Positions 33,568-41,353 of a stretch of DNA of 64,000 nucleotides are shown one piece after another. The stretch comes from JADFNB01 sp036397455 (lineage in GTDB: Bacteria; Gemmatimonadota; Gemmatimonadetes; Gemmatimonadales; GWC2-71-9). Every line of letters starts with the position of its first letter. Position 1 is the first letter of the stretch. Under the pieces are notes generated by a model, which ran no database searches, was not told the origin of the DNA, and was given only the letters and a program-made list of their open reading frames with translations. The position numbers and the translations under genes were made by a program. The stretch is taken from the NCBI GenBank assembly GCA_036397455.1, contig DASWIX010000043.1:1-64000 (forward strand), in the 5' to 3' direction.

Positions 33568-35193
33568 CTAGGCCGCGCGCGCGCCGGCGGCTGTGGCCTC
33601 CGGCACCGCGCGCAGGAACGCTTCCACGACGTCTGCCCGCCACCAATGCCGGTTCTGCTGGATCACGGCGAGCGCGTCGCATGGCGGCATGGCGGAACGG
33701 TAGGCCCGGGTCGTCGTCAGCGCATCGTAGACGTCGACAATACCGATCACCTGCGCGCTCAGCGGGATTTCATCGCCTGCCAGACGATCCGGATACCCGG
33801 ACCCATCGACCTTCTCGTGGTGCCAGCGGATGATCGGCCTGATGTCCCAGGGGAACTCGACCGCGTCGAGCGCTTCGACGCCCCACACCGTGTGCATCTG
33901 CATCAATTCGAATTCGAGCGGCGTGAGGGGGCCGGGCTTGTTCAGCACCTCATGCGGGACGCGTATCTTGCCCAGGTCGTGCAAGTACGCGCCGATCTGG
34001 ATGGTCTTCCGGTCTTCGGGTGGCAGATCCAACGCCTCCGCGACCTTCACCGCGTAGGTCGCCACGCGCTCGCAATGCCCGTGCGTGTAGCTGTCGCTCG
34101 ATTCGATCGACTGGCCCCATTCCTGCACAACCGCCAGATAGGTCGCTTCGAGGTCCTCGACCTTGCGGCCCACGTTGATCAGATCCACCCGCGCGTCGAG
34201 CTGCGTGAATCGCTCGTACGCGCGGTTCAATGATCGCAGGGCCTCCTGATTCCTACCGGTCGCCTGGTACAGCACCGCGAGTTCGCGCGCGGCTTCCGCC
34301 TCACCCAAGACCGATGCGCACTGCGTGGCGAGATCCAACGCGAACCGCAATCGTGACTCGGCCAGGGCGTAGCGACCGGTTTCCCGATAGATCGTCCCGA
34401 TCACCCGGTAGGCGTCGGCCTTGGCCGCCCGCGCGCAGAGTTGATCGAACAAGGCCAACGCCGCTTCGGCTTCTCCCCGAGCTTCCTCGTACTGTTGGCG
34501 CGCGATCAAGACCTCGGCGCCGTTCAGCAAACAGAGTCCCTTGAGATGGGCGTCCCCGGAGCGCTCCGCGATGGCCCGGCTGCGATCGAAGTACTCCTGC
34601 GCCTCGCTCCAGAGCCCGCGGTCAGCGCTCACCATCCCGAGGTTGTGGTACGCTCTGGCACACCCGTGTTGGTCACCGGCCTCGTCATAGGCTTGCAGGG
34701 ACGAGCGATAGTGGTGCAGCGCCGCATCCAGGTCACCGTGGATATTGGCCACGATGCCGAGATTCTGTTCCACGGCAGCGCGCAGGGTTCGCTGCTCGCC
34801 ACCCAGGGCAAGCGCCTGCTCGTAGATGCTTCGAGCCTCGCTCAGCGAACCGGTCTGGAGTCGCAGCGTGGCCAGCGTGTTGAGGGCTTCCGCTGCCAGG
34901 AGATCGTTGCCCGCGTCGGCCGCCACTTCATAGCTCCGCGCGCACAGGTCCTGAGCCGCGCTTGTCTCGTTTCCGTGGTACCGCAAGACGGCCAGCCGGC
35001 GCAGAGACTCGGCGAGTGTGCGATGCTCACCGCAGCGCTCGGCGGCCGCGATCGCCTCTCCATAGCGCTGGGTTGCCTCCGGGATGCACCCGGCGAGTTC
35101 TTGCGCCCGCGCCTCGAGTAGCAGGTCCGCCGGCGTGGATTGGGCAGCGCCATCCGCGCGGCAGCGAGTGGGCGACAGGACTGAACGCAGCAT
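33568..35193 (-). CDS. TPR-repeat protein with C-terminal HD-GYP phosphodiesterase domain
   Basis: 541 residues. Residues ~20-340 form tandem tetratricopeptide repeats (e.g. AAEALNTLATLRLQTGSLSE, CARAYHNLGMVSADRGLWSE). The C-terminal HD-GYP domain shows the HD pair in AYLHDLGKIRVP and the HHEKVDGSGYPDRLAGDEIP signature, with IVDVYDALTTTRAYR. HD-GYP domains hydrolyse cyclic-di-GMP. Fusion to TPRs without a receiver domain suggests regulation by protein-protein contact. Cytoplasmic; no membrane segment. Confidence 0.9.
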   Translation of the reverse strand: MLRSVLSPTRCRADGAAQSTPADLLLEARAQELAGCIPEATQRYGEAIAAAERCGEHRTLAESLRRLAVLRYHGNETSAAQDLCARSYEVAADAGNDLLAAEALNTLATLRLQTGSLSEARSIYEQALALGGEQRTLRAAVEQNLGIVANIHGDLDAALHHYRSSLQAYDEAGDQHGCARAYHNLGMVSADRGLWSEAQEYFDRSRAIAERSGDAHLKGLCLLNGAEVLIARQQYEEARGEAEAALALFDQLCARAAKADAYRVIGTIYRETGRYALAESRLRFALDLATQCASVLGEAEAARELAVLYQATGRNQEALRSLNRAYERFTQLDARVDLINVGRKVEDLEATYLAVVQEWGQSIESSDSYTHGHCERVATYAVKVAEALDLPPEDRKTIQIGAYLHDLGKIRVPHEVLNKPGPLTPLEFELMQMHTVWGVEALDAVEFPWDIRPIIRWHHEKVDGSGYPDRLAGDEIPLSAQVIGIVDVYDALTTTRAYRSAMPPCDALAVIQQNRHWWRADVVEAFLRAVPEATAAGARAA

Positions 35194-35199
35194 GCGACG

Positions 35200-35736
35200 T
35201 TACCAGGACACCGCGTACTGTGAGAAATGGTCGAGCCGTCCCGTCACGCGCCGGGCGCGGAAGTTGTCCCAGGAACGCAGGAACTCCAGGATCTCGAAGA
35301 TGTCCGTGGTATACGCGATCCGTTTGGGTAGCAGGCGGCTCACCAGGTCGCAGTTCGCGTAGCTCATTTCGAGATACGCCGGATACTCGAACGAAAGCCC
35401 GTGAGGCGTCAGTTGCACGGCGTTCACGGTATCGGAAGGCGCGATCGCGGTGATGGTCACCGGCCCGGCCAGGGCGCCAGGCGGCACCAGTAGCCGGTGC
35501 GGGCCTACCCTCAGCGACCCTCCCGACGGTCCGATCGTCTGCACCGTCGTGTCGGCGGGCAGCGGATCACAACGCAACAACCCCAACGGTCGGAGCAGAG
35601 CGCCCAGGCCCACTTCGGGTCCGGCCGGGACCTCCGGTGGATTGATACCGGTGGGCATCGAATCGGTCATACAGCTCAGTGCGGCGAGCAGGGCCGCGCC
35701 GGCGAATAGGCCCTTCACCCAACGAGTCGCTTTCAT
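35200..35736 (-). CDS. Small lipoprotein with ZU5-like segment
   Basis: 178 residues; signal MKATRWVKGLFAGAALLAAL with SCM lipobox-like Cys. The central VGPHRLLVPPGALAGPVTIT resembles ZU5-type and IG-like segments seen in the giant lipoprotein (LELPPDALVDG). The C-terminus RLDHFSQYAVSW also resembles that protein's VVSHFSWWNIDV. So it may be a stand-alone relative of one domain. Cell-envelope location predicted; function unknown. Confidence 0.75.
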   Translation of the reverse strand: MKATRWVKGLFAGAALLAALSCMTDSMPTGINPPEVPAGPEVGLGALLRPLGLLRCDPLPADTTVQTIGPSGGSLRVGPHRLLVPPGALAGPVTITAIAPSDTVNAVQLTPHGLSFEYPAYLEMSYANCDLVSRLLPKRIAYTTDIFEILEFLRSWDNFRARRVTGRLDHFSQYAVSW

Positions 35737-35864
35737 GAACCCTCCGGTAAAAACGGGGAGCAATTCCGAGTCTGCTAATCGGCAAAGCCCGTACCGAAGT
35801 TGCGGCTCAACGGGGTTGTGACTCTGGTCACGGGAACCTGTACGGTTCCCCCACGCCCGGTGAG

Positions 35865-36215
35865 GTGAATCACAGGCGGTTACGCAACGCGCAACATGTG
35901 TGGGGGAAGCACCGCAGCTATCTGGTGGGTGGTCGCGTGCCACCGCTCCCGTCCGGGCGCACGCCGCGTCGCCAGCGTGGTGGTCGCGTCGTGGCTGTAG
36001 CGGTGCCCCCGGGTCTCGCGGCACGGGTCCAGCTGCGCGCGGCGCGTCAGGAGGCGGGACTTACCCAGGCCGAACTTGCCAAGAAAGTTGGGGTGAGCCA
36101 ACAGCACATCGCCGCACTCGAATCTCCCGATGCGAACATCACGGTCGCGACGCTCGAGAAAGTGGCGCGCGCGCTGGGCCGGGAGGTGACGATCGAGCTG
36201 CGGCGGAGTGCGTAG
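35865..36215 (+). CDS. HTH (XRE/HicB-like) antitoxin-type protein
   Basis: The C-terminal ~65 residues are a clean Cro/XRE helix-turn-helix: RAARQEAGLTQAELAKKVGV then SQQHIAALESPDANITVATL and EKVARALGREVTIELR. This wording is typical of HTH modules at the end of HicB/HigA-type antitoxins. The N-terminal ~50 codons are Arg-rich and show no HicB fold, so either the true start is an internal GTG (about 35990-36003) or the gene has lost its sensor half. No toxin is adjacent in the same direction. A close but broken copy lies at 51134-51208. Confidence 0.6.
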   Translation: MNHRRLRNAQHVWGKHRSYLVGGRVPPLPSGRTPRRQRGGRVVAVAVPPGLAARVQLRAARQEAGLTQAELAKKVGVSQQHIAALESPDANITVATLEKVARALGREVTIELRRSA

Positions 36216-36255
36216 CGCCGCAGGCGACACCGAAATGACGCTTCTTTCGGGGCAG

Positions 36256-36525
36256 CTACAGGCGCACGATGGCGAAGACGACACCGAGCACGGTGAACGT
36301 GGTGCCGGCCCAGAAGACGAACATCCACCTGATGAGCTCAGCCTTCAGCTCCGCCAAACCCTGATTGAGCCTGGCCTCGAATCGGGCGAAGTTCAGTTCA
36401 TTGGTCTCGCGCAGATCGGACCGGTAGGTCGCGTCCACCTGATTGAACCAGTCCACCAGATCATTGGCGATGTCGTCGCCGAACTTGTCATAGAACCGCC
36501 TGGAGAGTCGGGCAGTGACAGGCAT
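36256..36525 (-). CDS. Small coiled-coil membrane protein, copy 1 (89 aa)
   Basis: MPVTARLSRRFYDKFGDDIA, then NDLVDWFNQVDATYRSDLRE, a short coiled coil (FARFEARLNQGLAELKAEL) and a single C-terminal membrane helix (FVFWAGTTFTVLGVVFAIV). The predicted topology is a cytoplasmic coiled-coil stalk anchored at the inner membrane. A paralogue with a longer coiled coil lies at 37355-37678 and even the upstream promoter region is duplicated. AGAGG precedes the ATG. No function recognised. Confidence 0.75.
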   Translation of the reverse strand: MPVTARLSRRFYDKFGDDIANDLVDWFNQVDATYRSDLRETNELNFARFEARLNQGLAELKAELIRWMFVFWAGTTFTVLGVVFAIVRL

Positions 36526-36560
36526 CGTAACCTCTGGTGGGTTGGTCCGATGCCAACGGT

Positions 36561-36590
36561 AGTATACGCTCGGCCCGGGCACATACGCAA
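36561..36590 (-). promoter_or_regulatory. Putative promoter of coiled-coil protein copy 1
   Basis: TTGCGT, 18 bases, TATACT on the minus strand, ~36 bases before the ATG. The surrounding ~75 bases are conserved upstream of copy 2. Confidence 0.5.
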
Positions 36591-36740
36591 AACGGCGCCG
36601 CGGTACTCGATTCCACGCCGAGCTCCGGTCTCCGGGAGGCGGCGACACGATCTTGCCGCTTCCCGCGCTTCAGGGCGTGCCGTATCGCCGAGCGAGCCCT
36701 CTCAGGGGTCGACTGGCCGCGAACGCGAGCCGCGCGATTC

Positions 36741-36824
36741 CCTCACCCCCTGTCCCCCTCTCCCTTACAGGAGAGGGGGACCCAAGGCGAGCTTCCAGCC
36801 CGCGCAATGCCAGATGAGGCCGAG
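36741..36824. repeat. Repeat element, copy A (hairpin plus CAATGCCAGATGAGGCCGAG)
   Basis: CCTCACCCCCTGTCCCCCTC runs into a near-perfect hairpin (CCCCCTCTCC-CTTACA-GGAGAGGGGG), then ACCCAAGGCGAGC and CAATGCCAGATGAGGCCGAG. Copy B with the same parts lies at 42645-42764. The flanking 36600-36740 holds no gene; just right of it (about 36843-36905) is a GCCGAGA-tagged palindrome (GGCGGCTTCATGCCGCC). Confidence 0.75.
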
Positions 36825-36916
36825 TCCGAACTGGATGACGTTCGCGTTGCAGTTCGCCGGACCGTGCCGAGAGGCGGCTTCATGCCGCCGACTCGCCGAC
36901 TCCCCCGATCTATCCG

Positions 36917-37132
36917 CTATAGGACGCGGGCGTGCAGCACCTCGCCGGCAGCAACGGGTCGCACGGCCGTACGCTCGACGGTCACGACCGCGAGGGTATC
37001 GCCGGTGCTCTCGACGAACTCGACCTCGAAGTGGTTGTCGTCGTGCACGTGGACGATCGTACCGAGGTCGCCGGCGGTCAGGCGCTCGCTGGGGATGTCC
37101 TTGGTCAGGACGACAGCATCGAGTTCTTTCAT
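36917..37132 (-). CDS. DUF4926 family protein
   Basis: 71 residues, MKELDAVVLTKDIPSERLTA, then GDLGTIVHVHDDNHFEVEFV. This SH3-like small protein family (DUF4926) is often found with toxin-antitoxin-like or other accessory genes. GGAGGG 4 bases before the ATG at 37132 supports this start. A copy truncated after its HDDDHF stretch lies at the right end of the island (51269-51373). Confidence 0.75.
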   Translation of the reverse strand: MKELDAVVLTKDIPSERLTAGDLGTIVHVHDDNHFEVEFVESTGDTLAVVTVERTAVRPVAAGEVLHARVL

Positions 37133-37287
37133 GGTGCCCTCCACCCCGCGGAGGTTCGACGGTCCCGTCCACAGTATAGCGAACCCCGAACGGGCTTGCG
37201 ACTCGGCGGACCAGATCTCCGGTGGCTGCGAGAGGGAGTGCGTAGTGCGCAGTGCGTGGTGCGTCGAGTCGCGGGCCGTTTCAGTCC

Positions 37288-37350
37288 CAGCCTGAGAGGC
37301 CGGGCTCGGCCCTGTGGTGCGTCCTGAAGGACGCCGTCGTGTGGAGCGCG
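37288..37350. repeat. Extragenic palindrome of the GCCGAGC family
   Basis: CAGTCCCAGCCTGAGAGGCC next to GGGCTCGGCC, followed by a second inverted repeat GCGTCCTGAAGGACGC. Lies in the gene-free 220 bases between DUF4926 and coiled-coil copy 2. Confidence 0.6.
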
Positions 37351-37354
37351 GTGA

Positions 37355-37678
37355 CTACAGACGTACGATAGCGAACACGGCCCCGAGGACCGTGAACGTC
37401 GTCCCGGCCCAGAAGACGAACATCCACTTGATCAGATCGGCCTTGAGTTCACGCATCTCGACCCGGAGATCACGTATCTCGGCCCGTAAGTCACCGCGTG
37501 CCTCCGCCAACCGTTGCTCCAGTTTCGCGTCGAACCGGGCAAAGTTCATCTCGTTCAGTTCGCGCAGATCGGACCGATACGTTGCGTCCACCTGATTGAA
37601 CCAGTCCACCAGATCGTTCGCGACCTCATCCCCAAACTGATCGTCGAACCGTTTGGACAGCCGGGCGGTGACGGGCAT
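37355..37678 (-). CDS. Small coiled-coil membrane protein, copy 2 (107 aa)
   Basis: MPVTARLSKRFDDQFGDEVA matches copy 1 (36256-36525) almost residue for residue, but an 18-residue heptad insertion (EARGDLRAEIRDLRVEMREL) lengthens the coiled coil before the same membrane helix (FVFWAGTTFTVLGAVFAIV). Recent tandem duplication with extension of the stalk. Cotranscription with neighbours is unlikely because it has its own promoter-like sequence. Confidence 0.75.
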   Translation of the reverse strand: MPVTARLSKRFDDQFGDEVANDLVDWFNQVDATYRSDLRELNEMNFARFDAKLEQRLAEARGDLRAEIRDLRVEMRELKADLIKWMFVFWAGTTFTVLGAVFAIVRL

Positions 37679-37713
37679 CGTGACCTCTGGTGGGTTCGTC
37701 CGACGCCGAGGAT

Positions 37714-37743
37714 AACATACGCCCGGCACGGGCACATAGGCAA
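37714..37743 (-). promoter_or_regulatory. Putative promoter of coiled-coil protein copy 2
   Basis: TTGCCT, 18 bases, TATGTT on the minus strand at the same distance from the start as in copy 1; the region 37679-37755 aligns with 36526-36600. Confidence 0.5.
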
Positions 37744-37993
37744 AAACGGCGCAGGAGTGCTTGATTTCACCTCGGCCGTGTGGCGCGTCCTGAAGGACGC
37801 GGGGCAATCGCGGCGACGCTGCGTTCAAATCGACGTCTCAGGGTAGAATCGATGGTGCGGCGCTACCGGCGCTACCGTAGTACGTTATCGTCGGGACGTG
37901 CGCCTCAGGCAAGCATCGATGATATCTGACCCATTCCGATGACGCTTTCACGGCGGGGACGGGCCCCTGGTATTCAAGCTCCCACGATTCCGC

Positions 37994-38335
37994 GTGCCCG
38001 GCCCAGCCATTGGCGAGATCTGGTGGGTGGACGACCACGCACTGCGGATACCCGGGGAGATCGAGCATCCCGTCCTCGTAGTCGGAGGTCAAAGCATCAA
38101 GGGTGGACCGTTCCTGATCGCGCCAGGGTCAAGCACTCTGCGCGAAAGGCCAGGTGATCGCATACTCGGCGTGTTTCCGAATGAGTGTGATCCTGAATCA
38201 ACACTCAAGTACTACACGCGGTTCTGGATCAGCCGCACCGAACGCATAGCCCGCGCAGCCTTGAAGCGGCGCGGAGGTCGCTTGGGGGCGGCAAAAATGG
38301 CGGACCTTCAGGCGCTCCGTCGGAGTATGCTCTAG
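37994..38335 (+). CDS. PemK/MazF-superfamily-like protein
   Basis: 113 residues from a GTG. IGEIWWVDDHALRIPGEIEH then PVLVVGGQSIKGGPFLIAPG resembles the opening strands of PemK/MazF/CcdB-fold toxins (GDIWWVD...HPVLVV). The C-terminal half is basic (RTERIARAALKRRGG). An in-frame TGA at 37940 blocks a longer N-terminus. No dedicated antitoxin is directly upstream; the neighbouring coupled pair 38394-39694 may be related. Toxin activity is inferred only from the fold-like motif. Confidence 0.5.
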   Translation: MPGPAIGEIWWVDDHALRIPGEIEHPVLVVGGQSIKGGPFLIAPGSSTLRERPGDRILGVFPNECDPESTLKYYTRFWISRTERIARAALKRRGGRLGAAKMADLQALRRSML

Positions 38336-38393
38336 GTGGCCAACCCCTTTGCCCACCTTGCAGGCGGGCCAGGAAAGGTGAAGGTTCTATTGC

Positions 38394-39251
38394 ATGGTTA
38401 GCCCCCTCATCGGGTCGGTCTGGACGGTCAACGGGGTGGACGGTGCGGTGGTTGTGATGGTTGGCCCGTTCGGCGCGGAGTCACGTCCCGAGTTCATCGT
38501 GGCTCCCGTGTACGACGGACGCGAGCCGGGGTTTGCCCGGTCGCGGCTCGACGTCGAGATCGCCACGTCCGAGAGCCCCTTCGATAACCGCAGGTATGTC
38601 GGCGTCTGGAACGCCCGGCCGTGCCTCGCGTCCGACCTTGAGCTCAAGCTTGGTACGCTGTCCACCTCGGCGAGCGAGGCGGTTCGGGATGTCTACTGGG
38701 CCGACCTGAACGGGGAGCGACTCGGCACCGACCCCCGGCTAGGGCGCTTCGAGTTTCTGCGCCGCCGCCGCATCGTTCGGTTCCAGGAGGGAGAACTGGG
38801 ACGGTGGCAACCGCTGTCAGCCAAAGTGTGGCATGACGCCGCGTCACTGCCAGCGATGCCGGAGATCCCGCTGTTGGAGACACCTCAGTTCGGTTGGGAC
38901 GTGCTTGCTTCTCGGATTCGTGCTCGGGTTCGCCATGACGCGGGCGGTGGCCCCGCGTGGTGGGGTCAGCAAGACCAGGGAACGGGCGAGTTCGAGGTGC
39001 TGACACTTCGCGAAGTCGGTGGCATCTGGGAGGATATCCTTCCAGCGAACCGCTCGATGGAGCGAGTAACGTTGTTAGCGCATTTTCCTGGCTCCGGACT
39101 CACCACTACTTGGCCAAAGGTCTCCAAGGGGTCGAGTATGTCTGTCCTCACAGAAACGACGATTGTCCCCGTCGGAAGTGCATCGGATTTGACCCAATCA
39201 GTGGTGCTTTCATCCACACCTGGTGCGGACCGGATGGCATTGGCGTCATGA
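38394..39251 (+). CDS. Unknown protein with PemK/MazF-like N-terminus, coupled to SecB-like gene
   Basis: 285 residues. The first ~130 residues look SH3-like: LIGSVWTVNGVDGAVVVMVG, FIVAPVYDGREPGFARSRLD, then YVGVWNARPCLASDLELKLG and a C-terminal helix, the order of elements in MazF/PemK proteins. The remainder is unrecognised, and the last ~95 codons have weaker codon bias. AAGG lies 9 bases before the ATG. Its TGA overlaps the ATG of the SecB-like gene (ATGA). If the first domain is a toxin, this would be an unusually long one (usual length ~110). Confidence 0.55.
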   Translation: MVSPLIGSVWTVNGVDGAVVVMVGPFGAESRPEFIVAPVYDGREPGFARSRLDVEIATSESPFDNRRYVGVWNARPCLASDLELKLGTLSTSASEAVRDVYWADLNGERLGTDPRLGRFEFLRRRRIVRFQEGELGRWQPLSAKVWHDAASLPAMPEIPLLETPQFGWDVLASRIRARVRHDAGGGPAWWGQQDQGTGEFEVLTLREVGGIWEDILPANRSMERVTLLAHFPGSGLTTTWPKVSKGSSMSVLTETTIVPVGSASDLTQSVVLSSTPGADRMALAS

Positions 39252-39694
39252 CCAAGATCGAGGATCATCACCACGCCGGACTGCGCTTTGACTGGATTCT
39301 GGTCCGGGAGGTGTCGTTCGAGGACAACCTCTCCGAGGATGATTCGACGACCCTGTCGAACCTTCAGGCCACGGTTGACCTCAAGACGTCTGTGTCAGAC
39401 GACCATCGTTCATGCCGTACGTACCTGAAGGTGATGCTGAAGCCCGCTGAGGGTGCCGCCGCCCCATTTGTACGACTTGCCGCCGCGGTCGAGGGCCAGT
39501 TTTCGATCGAAGGCGAGGCCACGCCGAGCGTTGCCATAGATGAGTTTGTGCGGAAGCAAGCGCCGGCAATCCTGTTCCCGTTTCTTCGTCAGGCGGTCGC
39601 GTCGGCCACGTCCACATCGCGCTTCGGGCAAGTCCTCCTGCCCCCGATCAACGTCGTCGCGCTGGTCGCCGAGGGGGCACGAGCCGGCTCCTAA
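39248..39694 (+). CDS. SecB-like chaperone
   Basis: 148 residues. FDWILVREVSFEDNLSEDD parallels the SecB opening (IYTKDISFE), the middle has alternating strand pattern with VEGQFSIEGE (SecB FSI.G), and the end LFPFLRQAVASATSTSRFGQ then VLLPPINVVAL matches SecB's LFPYARE...LAPVNFDAL. SecB-like proteins outside the Sec pathway act as chaperones of antitoxins or toxins (toxin-antitoxin-chaperone systems). Translational coupling to the preceding gene suggests this one serves that protein. Same-frame sequence exists upstream of the ATG (from 38957) but overlaps the previous gene. Confidence 0.75.
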   Translation: MTKIEDHHHAGLRFDWILVREVSFEDNLSEDDSTTLSNLQATVDLKTSVSDDHRSCRTYLKVMLKPAEGAAAPFVRLAAAVEGQFSIEGEATPSVAIDEFVRKQAPAILFPFLRQAVASATSTSRFGQVLLPPINVVALVAEGARAGS

Positions 39695-40163
39695 GTTCCC
39701 AATCCTTCATCCCCCGCTGGCCCGAGGTACACGGTCTCACCTGTCACGCCGTGAATCCCGAGGATGTGGCTGCTGTGGTGGCCGGCCATCGGTTGAAGCA
39801 GCCAGGCGCACCAACGGTGCTGCCAGAAATCGCGTGCCACGTTCTTCAGGGACGGCTTCCGCCAACCGCAATATGCTCGGCGTGCTCGCGCGAGATCTCG
39901 GAATAGTCTACATGATGCACGACGACCTCGGCGTCGAGTCGCTGCCAGTGCAGGACGTCGCAGATGTTCCCTCGCGTGAGGCGCTTGGTGCCGGCAATGT
40001 CGCCACAGCCGGAATAGATCTCGAAGTAGTTCCCGTCGGCAAAGAGCAGGAACACGCGCTGCCTGGGCTGCAGTGTTTCATGGGCGACGACCACGACAGC
40101 CTCGATCGTGCGGCCAAGCAGTCCCTGCCAGTGGCCTTTGATCGCGTAGGGGAGCGGGGGCAT
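39691..40163 (-). pseudogene. Decayed paralogue of the 42073-42603 gene
   Basis: Intact from ATG at 40163 for ~100 codons: GHWQGLLGRTIEAVVVVAHE, LFADGNYFEIYS, EVVVHHVDYSEISREHAEHI, each matching the gene at 42073-42603. After 39846 the frame ends; in another frame the last ~50 codons (SHILGIHGVTGETVYLGPAG then DEG) match the C-terminus of that paralogue, so a frameshift and an internal deletion have broken it. A shortened 105-residue product could still be made. The 3' end overlaps the SecB-like gene's stop. Confidence 0.65.
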
Positions 40164-40199
40164 GGTGGGAAGGTGGGGAGGGAGTGTGACAGTTGGCTG

Positions 40200-40330
40200 G
40201 GTCTCCGACCGCAGGCAGTCCGGGCATGAAGGCCGGGCTCGGCCGTGTGACGCGTCATGAATGACGCGAAGGGACTGCGCCGGTTCACCGGCAGACCGTG
40301 CCGAGCGGCGGCGTCACGCCGCCGACTTTG
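40200..40330. repeat. Cluster of GCCGAGC-family palindromes
   Basis: In order: GGGCATGAAGGCCGGGCTCGG, GCGTCATGAATGACGC, GCCGGTTCACCGGC, then GTGCCGAGCGGCGGCGTCAC with GCCGCC. Four hairpins with TGAA/TTCA/GTCA loops in ~130 bases upstream of the 40430 gene. Confidence 0.75.
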
Positions 40331-40429
40331 GCGACCGGGGCCGAGTGGCACAATCAGGGCAGCTGGGTAGTATAGGCAGCGTAGCTTCGCACCATCCTGC
40401 GACGATTCGCCTGGGTCCCCGGAGGTCCC

Positions 40430-41353
40430 ATGATCAAATATTATGTGCGCCTGACCGGTCCGGACGTGCGTGAAGGGTCCCTGTCGGGTTCCGTCATGGC
40501 GGAGGTCCTGCACATCCTGGCGGACGGTGCTCGCCGCGCGTTGCGCCTTCGGGTTGAGGGACGGAGCACGGCCCGTGGACCCGCGCCGTCGTGGCTCGCC
40601 CGCGGCGCTGACTTTCAGGTGACGGGACTCACGTCGGGCTCGGCCGTTTTGATCTTCGAGGCAGCCGCGGTTGAGGACGCTACCTCTCCAGGCCAGTTCG
40701 GGTTGTTCGACCCGGACGACAACTTGGAAACAACCGGGCTGGGACTCTTGCAGGAGAGCATTGATGCTGCATTGGCGGGCGACGCGAGTGCTGATACCCT
40801 GGATGACGGACTCCTGGAGTCAGTCACGCGGTGGCGCGGCGTGTTGGCGCACGGCGTCGACGTGGCGGAGCTTCGTCCGGAGCGGGGGGCCGTGACACGC
40901 GTGACGCTCGCCGGCGTGGATCGGGCCGAGCAGCTGCGGCGGGAGACGCCGCCGCCTCAGCGGGTACGCGTTGCGGGATGGCTGGACCAGATCAGGCACA
41001 GCGACCGGATGTTCACGATCAAGCTGGGCGACAACACGACGTTGCGCGGCCTCGCGGAGGGGGTGGAGGCCGAGCGGCTTGCTGCCCTCTTTGGAAAGAA
41101 GGCGATCGTCGCTGGCATGGCGTACTTCCGACCAAGCGGCCGGGTGTTGAGAATCGAAGCCGACCGGATAGAGCCAGCGGACGAGAGCTTCGGGTTATGG
41201 TCGTTCGAGCCCAAGCCGGCACTCGGGGCGCCACCGGCCGATCAATTGAGGAAGCCGCAGGGCCCGCGTACGGGCATGGCGGCGATCATCGGTGAGTGGC
41301 CGGGCGACGAGTCCGATGAGGATGTGGACGAGGCATTGAGGGCGATGTCGTGA
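40430..41353 (+). CDS. Unknown 307-aa partner of a PIN-domain protein
   Basis: Starts MIKYYVRLTGPDVREGSLSG with a good Shine-Dalgarno (GGAGG, 4 bases before ATG). The first ~170 residues hold a mixed alpha/beta region; residues ~175-245 (RVRVAGWLDQIRHSDRMFTI, then KLGDNTTLRGLAEGV) look like a small beta-barrel, possibly nucleic-acid binding; the end is acidic (EWPGDESDEDVDEALRAMS). Its TGA overlaps the GTG of the PIN gene (GTGA). By position it is the candidate antitoxin, but it has none of the usual VapB folds (AbrB, RHH, Phd) and is three times too long. Confidence 0.7.
   Translation: MIKYYVRLTGPDVREGSLSGSVMAEVLHILADGARRALRLRVEGRSTARGPAPSWLARGADFQVTGLTSGSAVLIFEAAAVEDATSPGQFGLFDPDDNLETTGLGLLQESIDAALAGDASADTLDDGLLESVTRWRGVLAHGVDVAELRPERGAVTRVTLAGVDRAEQLRRETPPPQRVRVAGWLDQIRHSDRMFTIKLGDNTTLRGLAEGVEAERLAALFGKKAIVAGMAYFRPSGRVLRIEADRIEPADESFGLWSFEPKPALGAPPADQLRKPQGPRTGMAAIIGEWPGDESDEDVDEALRAMS

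Noticed and set aside
38957..39247. Upstream same-frame extension of the SecB-like gene containing EYVCPHRNDDCPRRKC
   Set aside because: The Cys-rich stretch looks intriguing but overlaps the upstream gene by ~290 bases; the ATGA overlap at 39248 and the SecB N-terminus argue for the later start. Not fully excluded, since codon bias is similar in both frames.
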